A stretch of DNA of 23,843 bases from CAZWKX01 sp964633975 (GCA_964633975.1 CAZWKX010000031.1:1-23843); one strand, 5' to 3'; positions 15,618 to 23,673 are shown, counted from the first letter of the stretch. The notes: generated by a model not told the origin, from the letters alone. Translations and numbers: made by a program.

Positions 15618-16448
15618 GTGAGTGACCGAATGGCCCGCATATTGATCGGTGGCGCCTCCGTGGTTGCCGTGCTGCTCGTCGTGCTCATCGTGGTGCTCGT
15701 CACCCGCGAAGACGGTGGCGCGGCGTCGGCCACGACGAACGAGTCGACCACCACCGAGATGACGACCACTACCGAGCTGACGACCACTACCGAGCCGGCC
15801 GCTACGACCGCAGCGCCCACAACGACCGCGGCCCCGGCCACCACCGCAGCGCCGACGACGACGGTCGCGGTGGCATGCCCCGGGGTGGGGGTGGGCCCGA
15901 TTCCGACCGGTGCCGCGGAAGTGACGCCGCTGGCCGGCGATTTCGACGGCGACGGCACGCAGGATCGCTTCGTCACCTACGTCGATTCCGGCGGGTTGGC
16001 CTGGGCGCGGGTCGAACTCTCCTACGGCTATGCGACGCAGGTCCGAGTCCCGGGGACCACCGGCGTCATCGACTCGCGGGTCAACAACTTCGGAGCGCCG
16101 GGCGACATCGGCATCACACTGTCGATCGGCTCTCCTTCGACACGGGTGGCACGTTTCTACGCCATGTACGGGTGCAGCCTCGACCTGGTTACAAAGGGCA
16201 GCGGGGACGTGGCCGAGTTCTCCATAGGCAACCTGGCCATGTACAAGTCCGGCGTCACCTGCACCAGCGCCGGCCTCGCCGCCACCGAGGCCAGCGACAT
16301 CGGCGGGAGCCAGTGGGAGGTGTCGTCCGTGACCTACCTGTGGGTTCCCGGCCTGGGTGAGCTTCAGGGGAGCATGGGCGCCAGTGCCATCTTCACGAGC
16401 CCTGCGGACGATGATGTGATCAACGGCGCAGCCCAGTTCAACTGCTGA
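15618..16448 (+). CDS. Membrane-anchored secreted protein with Thr-rich linker
   Basis: 276 residues from GTG 15618, placed eight bases after GGAGGAG; a frame from 15582 is open but has no ribosome site. One N-terminal helix (about residues 7-30) anchors it. A linker of Thr, Glu, Ala and Pro (about 37-83) follows, then a domain opening with DFDGDGTQDRFVTYVD, an FG-GAP/EF-hand-like calcium loop. The rest is beta-rich, with four or five cysteines that could form disulfides (ACPG, YGCS, VTCT, FNC). Function unknown. The stop TGA overlaps the -35 box proposed for the next gene. Confidence 0.8.
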   Translation: MSDRMARILIGGASVVAVLLVVLIVVLVTREDGGAASATTNESTTTEMTTTTELTTTTEPAATTAAPTTTAAPATTAAPTTTVAVACPGVGVGPIPTGAAEVTPLAGDFDGDGTQDRFVTYVDSGGLAWARVELSYGYATQVRVPGTTGVIDSRVNNFGAPGDIGITLSIGSPSTRVARFYAMYGCSLDLVTKGSGDVAEFSIGNLAMYKSGVTCTSAGLAATEASDIGGSQWEVSSVTYLWVPGLGELQGSMGASAIFTSPADDDVINGAAQFNC

Positions 16449-16473
16449 CACTTGGGTGTCGGCGCTGTAGGGT
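16445..16473 (+). promoter_or_regulatory. Promoter of the DUF885 gene, near-leaderless
   Basis: CTGACA (16445-16450, five of six to consensus), a 17-base spacer and TAGGGT (16468-16473). The expected start is about 16480, zero to three bases before GTG 16483. No ribosome site is present. The -35 box overlaps the previous stop codon. Confidence 0.6.
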
Positions 16474-16482
16474 CGGTTTGTT

Positions 16483-18162
16483 GTGGCTTGCGGCGACCCA
16501 CCGGACATCTTCGCCCTCTGCAGCGACCTCGTCGACGAGTATGCCGACGCGTCGCCGGTGCGGGCCACCTACGCGGGCATAGCCGGGCACGATCACGGGT
16601 GGGACGACTTCTCGGCCGAGGGGGGTGAGGCCAGGAGGGCTCTGCTGGCCTTCCAGCGGGACCGGGTGTGTGCCACGGCCGATTCCGACGACGCCTGGGC
16701 GGCCTTTGCCAAGATCGTGGCCGCGGCTGCGCTCGAGGACGAACTCGCCGGCTACGAGACCGACGAGCACCTGAGAGATCTCAACAGTGTGGCGAGCCCT
16801 CTGCAGGATATGCACGACGTGTTTGACCACATGGCCAAGGAGACCGCCGCTCATTGGGAGGCGGTCTCGGCTCGTTTGGCGGCCCTGCCCGCCGCCGCAG
16901 AAGGGTATCGGCGCGGTCTGGAGGAGGGCCGACGGCGTGGGCTGGCGGTGGCTAGGCGTCAGGTGGTCGAGGCAGTTCGGCAGGCCCGGAATCACGCCGG
17001 CGAAGAATCCTCGTTGCTGGTGCTCGAGAAGCTTTATGCAGAGGCCGGCGCCGGGGACGACCTTGCCGAGGGCCTGGCCGAAGGGGTGCGTGAAGCTAGG
17101 GGCGCTTTTTCTGGGCTGGCCGACTATTTGGAGAGCGATTACATGCCTTCCGCGGCCGCGGAGGATGCCGTCGGTGAGGAGCGCTACCTGCGGCTCGCCC
17201 GGCGTCATCTTGGCTCGGTGGTCGATCCCGCCGAGGTCTATGTGTGGGGATGGTCGGAGGTGGAGCGCCTGCGTCACCGTATGGACGAGATGGCCGAAGA
17301 GATCGTGCCGGGAGCCTCGCTTCGAGACGTGATTGCACTGCTCCATTCCGATCCGAAGCGTGCCGCGCCATTGCCGGAGTTCCGGCTGCTCATGCTCAAG
17401 CGCCAGGAGGCGGCGATGAGAGCTCTCGACGGGATCCATTTCGATGTCCCGGATGCCGTTCGTTCCGTGGATGTCGCGCTGACGCCTCCCGGCGGGCCGC
17501 TGGGTGTGTACTACGTGGCGCCGAGCGAGGACTTCTCGCGGCGCGGTTGTGTGTGGTGGTCACTCGGCGACCGTGAGCGAGTGCCGCTGTTCGATCAGGT
17601 GAGCACGGCCTACCACGAGGGTTTCCCCGGCCATCATCTGCAAATGGGGTTCCAGGTGTGCTCGCCGGCCCACCTCAGCCGTTTCCACAAGCTGTTGGTC
17701 TGGTATCCGGGAAGCGGTGAAGGATGGGCTCTGTATGCCGAGGAGCTCATGGAGGAGCTCGGCTTTCTGGAGCGGCCCGACTACGTGATGGGCAAGCTGG
17801 CCTCGGAGATGCTGCGGGCCTGCCGGGTGGTCATCGACACCGGCCTGCATTTGTTCATGGAGATCCCGAAGGACCAGCCCTTCCATCCGGGAGAGGCCTG
17901 GACCTTCGACATCGGTGTGGAGATGCTGGTGGACTACGCGGCCCAAGATCTCGAGGTGGCGGTGACCGAGATGAACCGCTACCTGGGTTGGCCCGGTCAG
18001 GCCATCTCCTACAAGGTGGGGCAAAGGGTCATCGAGGGCTTGCGTGCCGACGCGCAGGTCCAGCATGGCAGCGGCTTCTCTTTGAAGGCGTTCCACGCCA
18101 GGGTGTTGGAGGTCGGCGCGATCGGGCTCGACGTGCTGCGCGGCTACGTGTCCGGGTTCTGA
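16483..18162 (+). CDS. DUF885 family putative zinc metallopeptidase
   Basis: 559 residues, the usual length for DUF885. The family has the HExxGH-type zinc signature, here HEGFPGHH at residues 378-385 inside AYHEGFPGHHLQ, followed by GEGWALYAEELMEELGF with a Glu that may be the third ligand. Other family blocks are GGPLGVYYVAPSEDFSRRG and LGWPGQAISYKVG. No signal peptide, so cytoplasmic. Substrate not known for this protein; relatives have been treated as peptidases. GTG 16483 is chosen because a promoter lies directly before it. The downstream 44 bases hold a hairpin and the promoter of the next gene. Confidence 0.9.
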   Translation: MACGDPPDIFALCSDLVDEYADASPVRATYAGIAGHDHGWDDFSAEGGEARRALLAFQRDRVCATADSDDAWAAFAKIVAAAALEDELAGYETDEHLRDLNSVASPLQDMHDVFDHMAKETAAHWEAVSARLAALPAAAEGYRRGLEEGRRRGLAVARRQVVEAVRQARNHAGEESSLLVLEKLYAEAGAGDDLAEGLAEGVREARGAFSGLADYLESDYMPSAAAEDAVGEERYLRLARRHLGSVVDPAEVYVWGWSEVERLRHRMDEMAEEIVPGASLRDVIALLHSDPKRAAPLPEFRLLMLKRQEAAMRALDGIHFDVPDAVRSVDVALTPPGGPLGVYYVAPSEDFSRRGCVWWSLGDRERVPLFDQVSTAYHEGFPGHHLQMGFQVCSPAHLSRFHKLLVWYPGSGEGWALYAEELMEELGFLERPDYVMGKLASEMLRACRVVIDTGLHLFMEIPKDQPFHPGEAWTFDIGVEMLVDYAAQDLEVAVTEMNRYLGWPGQAISYKVGQRVIEGLRADAQVQHGSGFSLKAFHARVLEVGAIGLDVLRGYVSGF

Positions 18163-18186
18163 GCGCCGGCTCGGGTGGGCCGGCGC
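18163..18186 (+). terminator. GC-rich hairpin after DUF885 gene
   Basis: GCGCCGGC (18163-18170) and GCCGGCGC (18179-18186) form an 8-bp stem with an 8-base loop directly after the TGA. No T run follows, so termination is uncertain. Confidence 0.35.
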
Positions 18187-18193
18187 CGGCCCC

Positions 18194-18199
18194 TACACT
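18194..18199 (+). promoter_or_regulatory. Possible -10 box for leaderless MBL gene
   Basis: TACACT, seven bases before GTG 18207 and with no ribosome site. The expected start falls at or one base before the GTG. Confidence 0.45.
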
Positions 18200-18206
18200 C
18201 GCCCTG

Positions 18207-18950
18207 GTGAGGCTCAGGATCCTTGGCTCCAACGGCACGTACCCGACGCCGGGTCGGCCGGCCTCCGGGTATCTCGTGGAGCACGGTGGCACTCTGCTCA
18301 TGGTCGACGCCGGCCCGGGTACGGTGGCGGCCCTTCAGGAGGTGGCGTCGGCCGGCGACTTGCACGCCCTCGTCGTCAGCCATGTGCACCCGGACCACTG
18401 CTCCGACGTATATGCGCTGTTCAATCTGATGCGTTTTGGGCTCGAGCCGCGCTCCGCGTTGACCGCCCTGGCTCCGGAAGGCGCAGTGGAGCGCCTCGCC
18501 GCCTTCCTGGGCGCCGGCGCCGACCACGATTTCCATCGCCTCTTCGCTTGGCGGGCCGTGCGGGCGGGTGATCGCACCGTGATCGGCGAGATCGAGCTGA
18601 AGTTCGGTGCCGCCGATCATCCGGTGCCTACGCTGGTCACGCGGTTCACCGCCTCGGGCCGCAGTCTCGTCTACTCGGCCGATTCCGGTCCGGGCGGTGA
18701 TCTCTCCGCGATGGCCTCTGGTGCCGATGTCCTGCTCTGCGAGGCAACGTTCCAGGGCGATTCCGACCCCTGGCCCTATCACCTTTCGGCGCACCGCGCG
18801 GGGGAGCTGGCTAGGGAGGCCGGAGTCGGGCGCCTGGTTCTGACGCACGTGGCACCTATCTTGGATCCGGCGCGGTCCGTGGCGGAGGCGCAGGAGGTCT
18901 TCAGCGGCCCGGTCGAGTGGGCCGCTCCGGGAATGGAGGTGGTGGTGTGA
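18207..18950 (+). CDS. Metallo-beta-lactamase fold hydrolase (Rv1339-like)
   Basis: 247 residues from GTG 18207; a longer frame overlaps the DUF885 gene and was dropped. The MBL metal motif HVHPDH is at residues 59-64, preceded by VDAGPGT, and later metal-binding or active-site parts are SADSGPGG, LLCEATF, HLSAHRAGELA and LTHVAP. The fold is closest to the RNase Z / class II phosphodiesterase group. Gene order MBL - rph - rdgB matches mycobacterial Rv1339-Rv1340-Rv1341, where Rv1339 has been reported to degrade cyclic AMP. A cAMP role here is inference. The stop overlaps the rph GTG by four bases. Confidence 0.9.
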   Translation: MRLRILGSNGTYPTPGRPASGYLVEHGGTLLMVDAGPGTVAALQEVASAGDLHALVVSHVHPDHCSDVYALFNLMRFGLEPRSALTALAPEGAVERLAAFLGAGADHDFHRLFAWRAVRAGDRTVIGEIELKFGAADHPVPTLVTRFTASGRSLVYSADSGPGGDLSAMASGADVLLCEATFQGDSDPWPYHLSAHRAGELAREAGVGRLVLTHVAPILDPARSVAEAQEVFSGPVEWAAPGMEVVV

Positions 18951-19645
18951 GAAGCGACCGCGGCGCCCATCAGATGCGGCCCGTCAGCATCGTGCGCGGC
19001 TACACCGAGATGACTCCCGGATCGGTGCTCATCGGGATGGGACGGACTCGGGTGTTGTGCACCGCTTCGCTGGACAGAGAGGTGCCGCCGTGGATGAGGG
19101 GACAGGGCCGGGGGTGGGTCACGGCCGAGTACTCGATGCTGCCGGGGTCGTCGCCGGAGCGGGTACCGCGAAGTGCCATCGGCAGAGGCCGCACCAAGGA
19201 GATCCAGCGGCTCGTCGGGCGATCGCTCCGGGCGATAGTCGACCTCGATGCGCTGGGGGAGATGACGGTGCGTGTCGACTGCGACGTCTTGCAGGCCGAC
19301 GGAGGCACCCGTGCCGCCGCGATCACCGGAGCGTGGGTGGCGCTGCACGATGCGCTGGCCGGCGCATCGGCGGGCGCGTCTCCGCGGGCCATCACCGATC
19401 ACTGCGCCGCCGTCAGCGTCGGAATCGTCGGTGAGGAGGTGCTCCTCGATCTCGACTACGAAGAGGACGTGGCCGCTCAAGTCGACTGCAACGTCGTGAT
19501 GACCGGACGAGGAGGCCTTGTAGAGATCCAGGGCAGCGCTGAGGGACGCTCCTTCTCGCGAGAGCAGCTCGATGCTCTCATCGATGTCGCCGCGGCCGGA
19601 ATCGTGGATCTCGTCGCCGCGCAGCGACAGGCTCTCGAGGGATGA
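18947..19645 (+). CDS. rph: Ribonuclease PH
   Basis: Phosphate-dependent 3'-5' exoribonuclease that trims tRNA 3' ends. 232 residues from GTG 18947, overlapping the MBL stop as GTGA. A start at 18917 is inside the MBL gene and less likely. Family blocks are MRPVSIVRGY, GRTRVLCTASLD, GRGWVTAEYSMLPGS, RGRTKEIQRLVGRSLRA, DCDVLQADGGTRAAAITG and VDCNVVMTG. Length and motifs are complete. ATGA couples it to rdgB. Confidence 0.95.
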   Translation: MRSDRGAHQMRPVSIVRGYTEMTPGSVLIGMGRTRVLCTASLDREVPPWMRGQGRGWVTAEYSMLPGSSPERVPRSAIGRGRTKEIQRLVGRSLRAIVDLDALGEMTVRVDCDVLQADGGTRAAAITGAWVALHDALAGASAGASPRAITDHCAAVSVGIVGEEVLLDLDYEEDVAAQVDCNVVMTGRGGLVEIQGSAEGRSFSREQLDALIDVAAAGIVDLVAAQRQALEG

Positions 19646-20235
19646 TGCGGCTGCCGCATCGTCTCGTCATCGGGACGAAGAATCTGGGCAAGCTTCGTGA
19701 GGCCAGGGCCGTGATCGCCGAGGTGCTGCCCGAGATCGAGATCGTCGAAGATGCCACTTGGCCCGACGTTGCCGAGTCCGGCGCGACGCTGGAGGAGAAC
19801 GCCCTCATCAAGGCTCGCGCCGTGTGTGCCGCCATGGGCCTCGGCGCCATAGCCGACGACACCGGGCTCGAGGTCGAAGCCTTGGGAGGGGCTCCAGGGG
19901 TGAGGAGCGCCAGGTATGCGGGGCCCGACGGCGACGATGCGGCCAATCGGCGGCTCTTGCTGGCCGAGCTGGCGGATCACAGCCGGAGAGCGGCCCGGTT
20001 CCGCACCGTTGTTGCCGTCGTCTCTCCAGAGGGCGAGGAGGCTACGGTCGAGGGGGTCTTGGAGGGGACCATCACGCAAGAGGAGCGCGGCAGCGGAGGC
20101 TTCGGGTACGACTCCGTGTTCGAGGTCGACGGCCGGACTCTGGCCGAGCTGGACGACGAGGAGAAGAACCGTCTAAGCCATCGCGGGCGGGCGCTGCGTG
20201 CACTGGCCGAGCTCTACAACCTCGAGGCTGGGTAG
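19642..20235 (+). CDS. rdgB: XTP/dITP diphosphatase (RdgB/HAM1)
   Basis: Removes non-canonical purine triphosphates from the nucleotide pool. 197 residues; ATG 19642 overlaps the rph TGA, and a second ATG follows at 19645. Family motifs are VIGTKNLGKLREA (substrate loop), IADDTGLEVEALGGAPGVRS (metal and base binding), RYAG, GSGGFGYDSVFE and LSHRGRAL. Complete. It closes a three-gene overlapping unit. Confidence 0.95.
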   Translation: MMRLPHRLVIGTKNLGKLREARAVIAEVLPEIEIVEDATWPDVAESGATLEENALIKARAVCAAMGLGAIADDTGLEVEALGGAPGVRSARYAGPDGDDAANRRLLLAELADHSRRAARFRTVVAVVSPEGEEATVEGVLEGTITQEERGSGGFGYDSVFEVDGRTLAELDDEEKNRLSHRGRALRALAELYNLEAG

Positions 20236-20302
20236 CCCTGGCTCCACTTCAATCCGAGCCCGCACGGCCACGGGTACCCGCCGCCGGCATGACATCCGGG
20301 CC

Positions 20303-21497
20303 GTGATCAGCCACTGGCAGCGGGTCTTGGGCCTGGCGGCGGTGCTTGCCGGCGCCACGGCTTGTGGAGGCTTGGCCGCTCAGAGCACGATCGGAACGGC
20401 TTTCTACTACCGAGGCGGTGGTAGAAGCCTGTGGCGATGCCGTGGCGGGGCTCTCCGACGATTACACGTACGTCATCGGCGAGGTGAACGGTGACTACGC
20501 CGCCGGGTCCGGCTATCGCTGGGTCATCAACGGTGAGATCGTCGAGGGGGGGAAAATCGCCGAGCTTCTGTATCTCTCCTTTGCCAAGGGCACCGAAGGC
20601 GCCGCCGGGGAGATCCCCCTCGAAAGCAGGGTGTGAGCCTGACTGAGGGCAGGTGGAACTCGGCTCTGGACTTGGCGCCCGACGGAATCCTGTCCTACTC
20701 GCGGGAGGGCAACTTCGATCTCGCCGAGGGAACCGTGGAGATGTGGCTGGCACTGCGGGCGGATGGGGATGATCCCCTGTACCAGGAGGGATGGCACGCC
20801 TTCTTCGCCTCCCACGACGGCGAGGACTCCATCTCGATGGTCCGGGCCAATGAGAGAGTCGCCGATGCCCGGCTGCAGTTCCTTGTCGGCGACGCCACGG
20901 GCACTGTCTGGATCGACGACGTGTACATGGGTGAGGCCGTCCCGATCGTCCTCCGGCGCCAGTTCGACAACGGTCTGGTCCTGCTCAATGCATCGTCTGA
21001 AACCCAGACCATCGAGGTGGGACCCGGATATCGACGGCTCGTCGGGCAGCAGGCTCCACGCTACGAGTACATCGTGGACGATGCGGACCCCGGTTTCTCG
21101 GCGACGTGGGAGTGGACGCTCGCCACCCTCGACGGCGGGGAATGGCGCGCCGCGGGACCGTTCTTCGACGATTGGGGCTGGGGTTGCCGGGTGGCCGACT
21201 GCGCCCGAATCCGGAGGTTGGAGTGGCGAAGCCGTGTTTGAGGTCTTCTCCGAGGGCCGGCTGGTCGCATCGACCGTGCTCGACCGGCGCGTCGAAGGGG
21301 ATCAATGGCACGAGATAGCCGAGGTGAGCCTGAGCCCGTGAGGAAGCAGCTACGTGCGGCTCCGTTGCGCCGATGAGCCACCGTGTGTCGCCGACGCGGT
21401 GTACGTGCGCTCATCGGCCCGGTACAACGACGGCTCGCCGGCGCAGACGGTGACGCTCCAGCTTATGGACGGAGTCGTGCTGGCGAGAGTCGAGTAG
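20303..21497 (+). pseudogene. Decayed secreted protein gene (LamG-like), multiple frameshifts
   Basis: Four coding pieces line up in alternating frames. GTG 20303 opens a lipoprotein signal (LAAVLAGATAC); near 20400 sense passes to another frame (VVEACGDAVAGLSDDY to a TGA at 20634-20636); near 20633 it returns (SLTEGRWNSALDLAPDG, GTVEMWLALRADG, VWIDDVYMG, to TGA at 21239-21241); near 21225 it shifts again (GGWSGEAVFEVFSEGRL), meets an in-frame TGA at 21339-21341, and ends at TAG 21495. The GTVEMW stretch is typical of LamG-type beta-sandwich domains, and VWIDDVYMG with FDNGLVLLNAS recalls ends of extracellular glycosidase-like proteins. Flanking genes are intact, so decay is likelier than poor sequence, though assembly error cannot be excluded. 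Confidence 0.75.
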
Positions 21498-21558
21498 GCG
21501 CCGGGCGTCATCGGCAGATTCAGCCGGCGGAGTCCGGCATGGGCCCGCTCAAGGCGGA

Positions 21559-21564
21559 TAATGT
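21559..21564 (+). promoter_or_regulatory. -10 box for leaderless usp gene
   Basis: TAATGT (within GGATAATGT) ends six bases before ATG 21571; the expected start is the A of ATG. There is no ribosome site. The -35 region is not recognisable. Confidence 0.5.
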
Positions 21565-21570
21565 TGGATC

Positions 21571-22032
21571 ATGGAAACCAGCAACACTCAGCCCGTGTGG
21601 CGGCCCCAATGCATCGTCGTCGGTATCGACGGATCGGAGCAGAGCATTCGGGCGGCCCGTGTAGCCGTCGATCTGGCCCGCCGCAGCAACGGTTCGCTGC
21701 ATCTGGTCACCGTGGTGCGGCCACCTGAAGGGTGGTGGGGGATCGTGGGCGCTCCGCCCCCGGCCGACGTGCTGGCCTCCTCGATGAGCGACGCGCAGCG
21801 CACGATTCTGGACGCCGCGGTGGGACAGCTCGATCTCGAGGGAATCACTTGGGAGGCCTTGGAGGACATCGGCGAGCCGGCATCGGCCCTGGCCGAGATG
21901 TGCCGCAACTTGGAGGCCGATCTGCTGGTGGTGGGGCGGCGGGGCGCAGGCATCGTCGAACGGCTGGTGATGGGGTCCGTGGCAGATCGCGCCGCCCACT
22001 ACGCTCCCTGCCCAGTGCTCATCGTGCCCTGA
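21571..22032 (+). CDS. Universal stress protein, UspA family
   Basis: 153 residues, single Usp domain. It opens with IVVGIDGSEQSIRA, the first nucleotide-contact strand, and ends with VVGRRGAGIVERLVMGSVADRAAHYAPCPVLIVP, shown here only as known blocks: the G-2x-G-9x-GS ATP-binding motif is intact. It is therefore expected to bind ATP, unlike UspA of E. coli. Cytoplasmic. Its mRNA is probably leaderless. The lipoprotein gene starts 14 bases after its stop, with its own ribosome site, and may share the transcript. Confidence 0.92.
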   Translation: METSNTQPVWRPQCIVVGIDGSEQSIRAARVAVDLARRSNGSLHLVTVVRPPEGWWGIVGAPPPADVLASSMSDAQRTILDAAVGQLDLEGITWEALEDIGEPASALAEMCRNLEADLLVVGRRGAGIVERLVMGSVADRAAHYAPCPVLIVP

Positions 22033-22046
22033 TCATCAGGAGGGAG

Positions 22047-23288
22047 ATGCTGAAGACAGCGGGAAAGGCCGTGCGGAGCTCTTGGGCGCTCCTCTTGGCT
22101 TCGATTCTCGGCGCGTGTGTGGGCGCCACGGCGACGACGACATCGACCACGACCACGACGACATCGACCACGACCACGACCGTCGCCACCACCACGGTCG
22201 CCACCACGACCACGACCATGGCACCCGTGACTGTTTTTCCCAGCCTTCCTGCCGCAGAGAGCCGAAGCCTCGTCCCCTGGAGCGACGTCGGCGCAGGGTG
22301 GGTGCTGGCCCTCTATTCGGGCTCCGTCTACCCGGAGTCCGGTCCCACGGTCCTGTACTTGGTGAGCCCGGATGGGATCCTGTACGAGATCCTGGCCTGG
22401 GAGGCGTATGAGCCTGCTCCCTTGGTGATCGACGATTGGTCACCGGTGCAGGAGAGGGCCCTGCTTCGCTACGGAGGGTTCCCGAATCTCCACAAGGGGA
22501 TTCGCCTGCTTTCCCTCGAGAGTGGTGACGAGACCTCCCTGATCGTGGTTCCCGAGTCGTCTGAGATCTCGGCCCGGCTCACCGAGCCGACGGGGAGCAA
22601 CATCCTCAAGTACCTGGACGACGGCTCGGAGGAGACGCTGGAAGTGCTGTACCCGGATGGGGCGGTTTACTCGTTGCTGACCAGCCAGCCGAGTGATTCC
22701 TTGGTGCCGCTCACGTGGCTTTCCAGTGCCGCCGGGTCGCCGGTGGTCATCGGAGACGCCGACGGGCTGCATGTGTTCTCCATCCGGGGCGATCGCCTGA
22801 GTGACCTCGATGCTCCGGGAGAGGGCTGCCGTCCGGCAAGTTGGTGGGACGAGGAGACGATCCTTGCGTCGTGCATCCCGCGACGTGTGGCCAACGCAGG
22901 TGGCGTCTACCGGCAGCTGTGGCTGGTTCCCTTGGACGGCGGGGTTGCCCTCAATCTGACGAGTGTCCCTGCGAGCCCGGGCGAGGACGACTTCGGCTAC
23001 CTGGATGCTTGGCGGGCGGGTGACCAGGTCTACATGCAGTGGACGGGTGGCTGTTCCGAGGCCCGTGTCGATCTGCTGTACGGCGGGGGAGTCTTGCCGG
23101 TGCAGGCTGAGGGCCAGCAGCAGATCATTGGCGTGGAGGGAGCCAACCTCATGCTGCATATGTGGGATGGCTGCGATGAGCTTCACGGCAACGTGCGGCT
23201 GGTGTCGCCGGACGGCGAAGTGCTCGCCACCCTGTTCCCGCGCTTCGAGGGTGTCTACGGGGTCGTCTCGGCGGTGATGGCGGGGTAG
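22047..23288 (+). CDS. Lipoprotein with Thr-rich linker, beta-propeller-like body
   Basis: 413 residues from ATG 22047, set by AGGAGGG (22038-22044); longer frames overlap usp. SSWALLLASILGAC is a lipoprotein signal with lipobox LGAC. A threonine-dominated linker (about residues 28-58) follows, then a roughly 350-residue body with repeated short blocks such as LLRYGGF, IRLLSLESGDE, LHVFSIRGDRL and LWLVPLDGGVALNL, typical of propeller-type repeats. Family not recognised. Surface-exposed by inference. A heptad hairpin element begins three bases after the stop. Confidence 0.85.
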   Translation: MLKTAGKAVRSSWALLLASILGACVGATATTTSTTTTTTSTTTTTVATTTVATTTTTMAPVTVFPSLPAAESRSLVPWSDVGAGWVLALYSGSVYPESGPTVLYLVSPDGILYEILAWEAYEPAPLVIDDWSPVQERALLRYGGFPNLHKGIRLLSLESGDETSLIVVPESSEISARLTEPTGSNILKYLDDGSEETLEVLYPDGAVYSLLTSQPSDSLVPLTWLSSAAGSPVVIGDADGLHVFSIRGDRLSDLDAPGEGCRPASWWDEETILASCIPRRVANAGGVYRQLWLVPLDGGVALNLTSVPASPGEDDFGYLDAWRAGDQVYMQWTGGCSEARVDLLYGGGVLPVQAEGQQQIIGVEGANLMLHMWDGCDELHGNVRLVSPDGEVLATLFPRFEGVYGVVSAVMAG

Positions 23289-23291
23289 AAG

Positions 23292-23372
23292 AAGATTCCA
23301 GAACTCAGAGTTCAGAATCGGTAGTGAACGCTGTCGCGACTCTGGACTCTGAATTCTGAAATCTAGATTCTT
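23292..23372. repeat. Heptad hairpin element, copy D
   Basis: Left arm 23292-23318 (AGATTCCAGAACTCAGAGTT...) and right arm 23338-23372 (GACTCTGGACTCTGAATTCT...) are largely complementary around a GC-rich centre of about 20 bases. Longest copy. Lies between the lipoprotein stop and the convergent tRNA-Leu. Confidence 0.8.
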
Positions 23373-23416
23373 GATGCGGCCGGTAGAGGAACCTCATCGC
23401 TCGCGGCTGCGCCGCT

Positions 23417-23448
23417 CCCGCCTCTCCCCCTGTAGCGGGAGAGGCGGG
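23417..23448 (-). terminator. 12-bp hairpin downstream of tRNA-Leu
   Basis: CCCGCCTCTCCC (23417-23428) and GGGAGAGGCGGG (23437-23448) are perfectly complementary with an eight-base loop, seven bases beyond the tRNA-Leu 3' end. No T run on either strand. It could end tRNA-Leu transcripts or be a member of a dispersed palindrome family. Confidence 0.45.
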
Positions 23449-23454
23449 GAGGTG

Positions 23455-23538
23455 TGCGGGCGGTGGGACTCGAACCCACATCGGGATGAACCCACCGGAT
23501 CCTAAGTCCGGCGCCTGTTCCAGTTCGGCTACGCCCGC
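23455..23538 (-). tRNA. tRNA-Leu (UAG)
   Basis: 84 nt class II tRNA read on the minus strand. The acceptor stem GCGGGCG/CGCCCGC is perfect, with discriminator A. The anticodon loop CTTAGGA in stem CCGGA/TCCGG gives anticodon UAG for CUA. A long variable arm and T arm (GTGGG-TTCGAGT-CCCAC) are present. CCA is not encoded. Confidence 0.95.
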
Positions 23539-23580
23539 GCGGAAGGGACCTTAGTGATTCGAGCGGGTGCGGCAGTCCAC

Positions 23581-23646
23581 AAGAATCGAGAGTTCAGGGT
23601 CGGTATCGGACACTCGGCGTTTTGTATTCTGAATCCTGAATTTTGA
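23581..23646. repeat. Heptad hairpin element, copy E
   Basis: Left arm AAGAATCGAGAGTTCAG (23581-23597) matches the start of copy C closely; right arm GTATTCTGAATCCTGAATTT (from 23624). The centre is unrelated to the other copies. It lies between tRNA-Lys and tRNA-Leu. Confidence 0.75.
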
Positions 23647-23669
23647 GGGTCGTTCGGGACTCAAAACCT
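23647..23669 (-). pseudogene. Remnant resembling the tRNA-Lys 3' end
   Basis: By hand alignment 18 of 23 bases match the last 23 bases before the discriminator of tRNA-Lys (23762-23784), including GAGTCCCG and CGACCC. The rest of the tRNA is missing. Displaced tRNA 3' ends are typical scars of integrated elements. Confidence 0.5.
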
Positions 23670-23673
23670 GAGG

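Noticed and set aside
21339..21341. In-frame TGA read as selenocysteine
   Set aside because: The gene is broken elsewhere by frameshifts and no SECIS-like hairpin follows directly; nonsense mutation is simpler.
23292..23646. Heptad elements as a CRISPR array
   Set aside because: Only two copies are near each other, arms are internally repetitive and inverted, and spacing is irregular with tRNA genes between.
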